Positions 57,698 to 64,000 of a stretch of 64,000 bases of DNA are shown here, in pieces; the first letter of the stretch is position 1; each line of letters begins with the position of its first letter. The position numbers were made by a program, and so were the translations under genes. The notes beneath the pieces were generated by a model. That model did no database searches. It worked only from the letters and a program-made list of their open reading frames with translations, and had not been told where the DNA came from. The DNA is from Primulina eburnea (taxonomy: Eukaryota; Streptophyta; Magnoliopsida; Lamiales; Gesneriaceae). The DNA is taken from contig NC_133101.1 of assembly GCF_022965805.1 (NCBI RefSeq), positions 12,867,054 to 12,931,053 on the forward strand, read 5' to 3'.

Positions 57698-58247
57698 ATG
57701 TCTCCGATTATTAGGTGCGAATTGTTCATAGTCTTCTTCCCTCTTAGCAACAACAACAACAACTAATTCATCATCTGTTTTAAAAACTAATTGATCATCT
57801 GTTTTCAGGACTTGTGCTCGTAGGATTCTATCACGAAACAGACAAGGCGCGAGGAAATATAATGGTCGTGCCCGGTAATTTATGCATGTTTTATTTATTA
57901 TGGAAATATTTATTATATTGCCATTTGTTTTGATGGCTGATATTGTGTTTTTAGAATTTTTTCTGCTGAATTGATAGTATATCGTTCTTTAGAAGGTAAG
58001 CAAAATTTTCATTCCCTTTTGCGATTTTTCCGAGGCTGTCCCATATGACATATCCAATGGCCCATGGGATCTAATTTCAGTATTTTATGATTCGTTTCAA
58101 CCTAATTGTTTTCATGTGTTGTTTGCTCTTCTTAAATATGTTTTACCTTTTGCAGCATTGGTTTGTGGTTACGTACTTGTCGGCTTTAGCAAGTGCATGG
58201 GAGATTTTTTTGAGGTTGGTGTCTCTGATTGTCACGGGACGAAATAA
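57698..58247 (+). CDS. Small four-exon gene, predicted 71-residue protein (right, head-to-head copy)
   Basis: Paralog of the gene at 53765-54390 on the other strand. Exons: 57698-57714 (ATG), 57809-57874, 57955-57995, 58156-58247 (TAA 58245-58247), all GT-AG with phases matching those of the left gene (2, 2, 1). The first 27 residues equal the left protein. Exon 3 and exon 4 are different and give a hydrophobic stretch ALVCGYVLVGFSKCMGDFF. The C-terminal exon is uncertain: in another frame 58156-58296 reads open through FFKTGAEPQEANDFMR and would splice to 58561-58621, giving a tail EENEKSQKIWLSFVFLILFL. That alternative does not fit the phase of exon 3. Family unknown. Confidence 0.35.
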
Positions 58248-61089
58248 GAAATTTACAATATCAGTGAAATATGATAAGGAACGCATTTTTTTTAAAACAG
58301 GAGCAGAGCCGCAAGAAGCAAACGACTTTATGAGGTTCGTGATTATTAGCACTTGCAATCTAAATTGCTTCTCATTTAGTTACTGACAAAACCATATACG
58401 TACAGTCTGTTGGGAATCTGAAATATATATATATATATGTTGTTTGATTAATGGACCTGCTTTTTTCATGCCTTTGGTGATAATATTTACTTGATCTTTT
58501 GTTTACTGCATTTTATCCCCAAATCCCATGTTATAAAATGTTTTTTTTTTTCCTTCAGGGAGGAGAATGAGAAATCGCAGAAGATATGGCTTTCTTTTGT
58601 GTTTTTAATTCTTTTTCTTTGAGGTTAGTTCTAGGTTTAAGACCACGTGGCATGAGGAAGATTTCGTGGCACGTATGTTTAAATGGTTCTCAATTCATCG
58701 TTGCCCCCTGATTCTTAATTTTAAAATTATAGAATTTTATTGAGCTAATAATTCGAATATTTTGTTTTTTGTTCCATAGTTTTCGTATGCATTAGATATG
58801 ATATTTTTAAATAGAATCAAATGGAACTAATATATAACTCTGGCTAGTAATTTTTTTGCTAATCATTTGACACATTTAAATTTGTGTACAGATTACAAAA
58901 TATTTAAACTAATTCAGCTTTTAAAAAAAATACTTATATTTGCACGCAATAGTTCAAATAATTTATGAGTTTTTCCGTATAGATTTTCTTTATATTGTAT
59001 ATATCAGACCTTAATTGGGCTGTTATTTTAGCTTGATCCACGAAGCTTTTAATAAATATATGGACAAGCATGACAATTGTATTCCCTCAAATGGGAAAAA
59101 AAAACATGTATTTAAAGTTTTGCCACCTAAAATACACTAAGTAGAATCTTTAACGAAAATTTTGGGTCGGTCCACAACTGCCTTTCAATAGCAGAAACTG
59201 CACTTCTACAAATTAGTTTGTGCCTTTCGGTATACCGTTGGAAATTCATGGTAATACTAGTGGCAGATTCATTTAAAATCATTGTGTCTTACAGCTAGAG
59301 CAGATGAGATGGTGAATGTTTGCTCACAATTCACATATTTTTTAGAGTCAAACAAGAAATATATTCGTGCAGAGAATTTACAACCAAAAATAATATGAAT
59401 CAATTCAGAATATCTAGCTAAACATCAGTTTACCTTCAAGTTCGAACCCACAACGTTTCCAAGGAAAATGGCCTTTGGTTCCTAGTTTGAGCCGCTGCAG
59501 TTCCTAAGGGAGATGCATGTATAAAAAAATTTCAGCCATTTCTCAGACATAAGTAATAATACATTCTAAACAAAAATCTTGGCTATTTCTCAAGAAAGCC
59601 AAGGGATTTTTGCTGGAAACTGTTTGGATTCATCAAGGGATTTTTTTGTTTTGTGTGAATGAAACTTTGGAGTATATATTCTGAATATAAGTAATTTGAA
59701 TGAAACTCACTCATTATAAACAATCACAGACAACACAAATTCCATTTACTTGGGGGAAAAAAGTTATTTATCTCAATTTTCATTTATTTTATAAGAAACT
59801 TTTATACATATATTTTTCATTTTCACAATATGGCTAATATATCTAGGTTCTTTATGGACTCGATACACCTTATGTGCATGTAGGCCACCCCATGTTGAAA
59901 AACATGCATTGTATATCAAAAAAACTAGTAAGTTCGATTTCCAATTAATTAATAAAAACCAAAAGCCAGATAATCTTGAATGGGGAAGTCTCAGTGATCG
60001 CGTGGGATATTTAATTAGTTCAAGTGAATCCTCACTCCGATAGTATGATTCCTCATATTCTTCCACCCTGTATGTCGGCCTTCTCTTTCCACAACCCAAC
60101 ATAGTAATCCATATACTGGACAAAGAACCGTGTACTATATTAAATATAGTGTGATCCATTACAGCTGGACTATGTTAGTATGATATAAACAAATACTAAA
60201 ACTTCGAGGCAGTTTCCATTCAGTATACTTTTTGCTTTAAGAAGCTCTACTTTCATTAGCTTCTGATTTTCCGGCCGCCTTGTTCCCCGCTGCTCCGCCG
60301 TGCCTGGATTTCTGTCATCATCTTGTGGGTTAGGTTTTCCATTTTTAGCAAGTTTTTTTTTCTGGAATATCAGTTTCAAGATTTTTTGGGACCTGAGAGT
60401 GTACAGTGACCTTCAATGTTTAATGGGCTCGCTCTTTTTTGGAAGGTTTGACAACTGAAGAAAATTTGTTCAAAATATTTTCTTGACATATATGCCCGCC
60501 GATATCCCGGAAAGTCACCGTACTTACAGTTTTTTTTTTGGCAAGAAACTGCCCAGTTTCCCATTTCAGAAAATTAAAATCTGTCGTTAATCGGCTTGGA
60601 ATTTAGAAAAACTTTGTGTACAAAAATTATAAATCGGGGAGAGACAACCCGACGGTGAAGATTTCATCCGCGCGTGACATCCAGAGCGGCCACAAGCTCC
60701 GCCGCACCGAGCCGGGTACGACATGGAGGGTCGATTCTTACTGTCTGCACTTTTGGGCCTTGAAGCTTCCAGTTTTAGCGGTGTAAATTTTTTGTTTTAT
60801 TGAAATCAAGAAAATACTGGCAGTATCTTGGATGTGAAGGAGATTCCGTTTCGGGGAAGCTTTGGAAATAATTTCCGAACCTTAATGAGTGAGGCACAAC
60901 CACAGCACCACACAAAATACCGTTGGTAGGGCATTGCCACTCGCAATATCTAATCCTACGGCATGGATAACGGGAAATAATTCAAGAAAGTTCCAGCGGT
61001 TACCTGGGCGGTCGAGGTGGAGGTGGCGGCGGCGGAGATGGTTGAAGAACCTTCCGGGAAATAAGTATTTGAAAGGGGATCGGTTACGG
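58248..61089. other. AT-rich DNA without a supported gene
   Basis: One exon-like stretch (58561-58621, acceptor TTCAG, ends TTTGAG before GTTAG) could be a tail exon of the small gene. Open frames on the minus strand at 59773-60564 and a GC-richer patch at 60640-61085 have no recognisable domains or consistent splice structure. Confidence 0.45.
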
Positions 61090-63219
61090 TGACCGGAAGC
61101 GCAACGGAAGTTTAAAAAATCAAATTTTAGAGCAAAATTTTCGGCCACCCTTAAAATTGTGTAGCAAATACAATAAAACACATATGTCATACATAGGGTG
61201 TTTAGAAGATATTACCTATCAACCTCTTGAGGTTGATGATGGCTCCAACTTTGTTGTCAAGCAACAAAGCTCTTGAATGGCATGAAGATCTACAAGCTCA
61301 CCAAGATCTTGAACCTTTCCTTCAAATTAGGCCCACCACCAACTAGCTAGAACCCTTCATATTTTGCACTAGAAAAATATGAAGATTTTTCAAAGAGAAG
61401 TGTATATTTTCTCCTCAAGAATTGAAGAAGAAAAATGAGAAAAAACTTGATAGAGAAACATTGAAAATTTCGGCCAAGCACATGCAAGAATGAGGGAGAA
61501 TTGATTTTGTCATGGTTGTGAGAAAAGCAAAAAGCAAAAGGTGCATGCCTTGCATTGAAAACCCAAAAAGTAGTCTCCCAACCTTTCACCTCCCATGCAT
61601 GCATATTATATGGTTTTTAATCAAATTAAAAACCTTGGACTAAATTTTAATTATCTCAAACATATTTGAGACTAATAAAACATTACTTGAATTTACCCAA
61701 GTCCCACTAGTTAAATAATTAATTTAAATTGAGCTCTACAAGACTCAATATAATTTAATTAATTCAACACTTGAATTAATTTAATTATTTGGACTCTACT
61801 AGGTCCAATAGTGTTTAATTAATTCAACACTTGAATTAATTTAATTTAGTCCATAATAATGTTTATGAAAATCACAATTTTCAATTACATTATTCACTTG
61901 GCTAATTTTAATTTAGGAACACTTCCTTAAATTAAAATTTACATTTCTCTCATAGAAGTCATACTTCTATTTTTCTTTACACTTATAAACTCATTTATAA
62001 GTCGTTCAACACATTGAACTATTTTCTCTTTTATAGAAGTCATACTTCTAATTTTTCCTACGCTTATAAACTCCTTTATAAGCCGTTCAACACATTGAAC
62101 TATTTTTACTTCTCAACGGGATCTAGAAAGCTAGTACTTGTGTGGCCCTCAATGGTTCATTGATACAACTAGCCGTGGGTTCACATCTCTATGTGATTCG
62201 GACTAAACATGTCCTTATATGAGCATACCCCAATTGCTCCATTCTTATTTATCAACACCTTGATAATAAGAACGTCAGAACTCAAGTCTGATAGTACCCA
62301 ACCAATCATGTTAAACGCCTAGCAGCATCGCTTACATGATTCCCTAGGTATCAAATGATAGTGCCTGCAAGAACCATTCAATTATGGTTAGCGTACAGTA
62401 CGGTCCCTTCAACTCATATATCCCGATCGATTCGACAACCATTGGTTTATCGAGAGTTGTCAATGAATCGATACTATGTGTCATGTCGTAGTTGCATCGA
62501 TGGTGTAATCTATGAAACCCTTTCATAATTACCACCATACTCTGGCCAGAGATTTCGACCTACATACACATGATAACACATAGGATATCCATACCCGAAG
62601 GTAAGCGGTGAATCCCCGACTACAATGCATCGACTCCTATGTGTTTCGACAGAACACCCAACCTTGCCACCTGATGACCCCATAAGAGTCGGTAAACAAG
62701 TCAAAGTGTAATTCTAGCACATAGAGTCTCAATGTTGTCCCGGGTCATAAGGACTAATTCTGTACAACCATAAACTAGGACATTTCCACTCGATAAGTGA
62801 GAACCACTTGGAAAGTCCTTTTATGGAGGGTTGTTCAGTGCACTCTACAAGGAGCACCTATCTGCATGTTCGGACATCACAATGTCCCCTACCAATGAAA
62901 CATGGTACTCACATCGCAGATACTAGTCTCTAACTCGAGCGGCCTATATCCTTCTTAGTGGCGGCTGAATCGACTAGGAACCGTTTAGAATATACAGTAT
63001 TACAAATATGAGTTTCATGATACTCATCATATGAGCATCTCATATTCTTTCTACTATTTGTATATTCAAGGGCTTTATCTATGCAACTAACATGGGTATA
63101 CAGATAAAGATGTGCCAAAGTAATAATTTCAAATATTATTAAAATAAATATTGCTTATACATAGAGTTTCATTGTGAACACTCGGCCAACACTTGGCTCG
63201 ACGTGCACCTACTCTAACA
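61090..63219 (-). mobile_element. Ty1/copia 3' LTR
   Basis: Minus orientation. The right end is exact: TGTTAGAGTAGGTGCACG on the minus strand, directly after the polypurine tract. The left end is tentative, at TGACCGGAAGCG (61090). Contains TTATAAGTCGTTCAACACAT-type direct repeats at 61985-62105 and TTAATTAATTCAACACTTGAA repeats at 61755-61840. The relics at 2166-4459 and 25610-27738 are diverged relatives. The other LTR lies outside the window, so the target duplication could not be checked. Confidence 0.75.
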
Positions 63220-63235
63220 ATCTCCCACTTGCACT
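63220..63235 (-). promoter_or_regulatory. Polypurine tract of the copia element
   Basis: CAAGTGGGAGATTG on the minus strand, immediately before the LTR. Confidence 0.75.
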
Positions 63236-63249
63236 AGAGCCAACTACCC

Positions 63250-64000
63250 ATATTCATCAAACCCATTGATTCGCGATGCATCTCGAATAATGGTTCAGGT
63301 AAAGGCTTAGCTAGTGGATCAGCAACATTATCTGCGGAGCCGACTTAGTCGATAGACACTACTCTTTCCACAATCTCTCCGAGGATGTGGTACTTTCTCA
63401 ATACTTGTTTGGATTTCTGATGAGACCTTGGCTCCTCAGCCTGAGCTAAGGCTCCCGTGTTGTCACACAACACCGGGATAGGAGCAACTCCATTAGGAAT
63501 GACGCCCAACACTTGGACGAAATTCCTTATCCAAACAGTCTCCCTTGCTGCATCTGATGCAGCAATGTATTCGGCCTCTGAGCTGGAATCCGTAATATTG
63601 TCTTGCTTGGAACTCTTCCAAGAGACTGCAGCACCATTGAGCATGAATACAAAACCGGAGGTTGACTTCGAGTTATCGATATCGCTCTGGAAGCTAGAGT
63701 CGGTATAGCCTTCCAATTTTTGTTCTCCACCCCATAGACCAAGAACACTTTATTGGTCCTTCTCAACTACTTGAGGATGTCTTTCACAGCTTTCCAGTGT
63801 GGAAGACCAGGGTTCGATTGATATCTACTCACTACACTTAGTGCGAAAGTCACGTCAAGACGTGTAGATATCATCCCATACATGATCCTACCAATTGCCG
63901 AAGCATACGGAATGCGTGTCATCGCCACTATCTCTGCATCAGTCTTGGGAGACAGACTTGGATAGGGACACGCCATGACACATTGGTAGATGTCCTCTTA
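63250..64000 (-). pseudogene. Ty1/copia pol 3' end (RT tail and RNase H)
   Basis: Minus strand, running in from beyond the window. RT tail MTRIPYASAIGRIMYGMIST with a stop near 63767 after WKAVKDILK. RNase [21 protein letters not shown] with catalytic [15 protein letters not shown] with catalytic [14 protein letters not shown] with catalytic [15 protein letters not shown] at about 63343-63345 follows VVSID, and the frame then continues NVADPLAKPLPEPLFE to the true end near 63250. The frame changes between RT and RNase H around 63720-63767. Degenerate. Confidence 0.88.

Larger units (their letters stand above)
54128..57954. repeat. Giant palindrome (inverted repeat of about 1.6-2.2 kb arms)
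   Basis: Left arm 54128-56288, right arm 56332-57954, loop 43 bases. The arms read as reverse complements throughout, for example GAAAATCC/GGATTTTC at the loop and CAAAACAAATGGCAATATAA near 54155 against 57920. Each arm has its own MITE (55499-55885 left, 56650-56831 right), absent from the other. The homology stops at the exon-3 acceptor AG of the small genes at both ends. Confidence 0.9.

Noticed and set aside
59773..60564. Three overlapping minus-strand frames of 62-128 codons
   Set aside because: They do not connect through credible GT-AG introns and show no recognisable domain.
60889..61092. Arg-rich 67-codon plus-strand frame
   Set aside because: No domain, no splice context, and it ends at the tentative copia LTR border; composition of the GC-rich patch explains the Arg run.

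Overview
The window is nuclear DNA of a flowering plant, most likely a eudicot. It is AT-rich, has GT-AG introns, carries plant-type Ty3/gypsy (Tekay-like chromovirus, Tat, Athila-like) and Ty1/copia retroelements, hAT-type and other MITEs, and the wreck of a nuclear gene for a TFIIIC 90-kDa-subunit (GTF3C4)-like WD40 protein. I saw no rRNA or tRNA gene, CRISPR array or bacterial operon. Most of the window is transposon sequence in several layers, and almost every coding region is broken. All calls come from reading the sequence; no database search was run.

Layout. 1-2.3 kb: gypsy relics. 2.33-7.08 kb: copy 1 of a 4.75-kb segmental duplication, holding a copia LTR relic, a hAT MITE and exons 11-15 of the GTF3C4-like gene. 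7.08-25.61 kb: a block of Ty3/gypsy pieces: an LTR split by a young full-length Tekay-like element (8054-14916, TSD AATAC), an integrase-LTR fragment, and two half elements in opposite orientation whose 2.5-2.8 kb LTRs form an inverted repeat. One half carries an intron-like segment between gag and protease. 25.61-37.07 kb: copy 2 of the duplication, continuous with the rest of the GTF3C4-like gene (minus strand, about 15 exons, ATG at 37071). A 3223-bp solo LTR with TSD CAACA sits inside exon 9, and stop codons have built up downstream. 37.07-41.37 kb: intergenic DNA with an array of GCGACGG inverted repeats. 41.376-53.417 kb: a complete but decayed Tat-lineage element (TSD CATAC) with two RNase H domains, an antisense gene, a 58-bp tandem array, a GC-rich minisatellite and a nested Athila-like solo LTR. 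53.4-58.3 kb: a giant palindrome (arms 54128-56288 and 56332-57954) carrying two head-to-head small predicted genes. 61.1-64 kb: 3' end of a minus-strand Ty1/copia element running off the window.

How the parts relate. The duplication plus the transposon block fits recombination between two different insertions flanking the same segment. The solo LTR explains why the downstream exons of the host gene decayed. The palindrome region is the least ordinary part: two small proteins (about 69 and 71 residues, predicted) share 27 N-terminal residues and intron phases, but their C-terminal exons differ, and the inverted homology stops at the acceptor of exon 3 in both arms.
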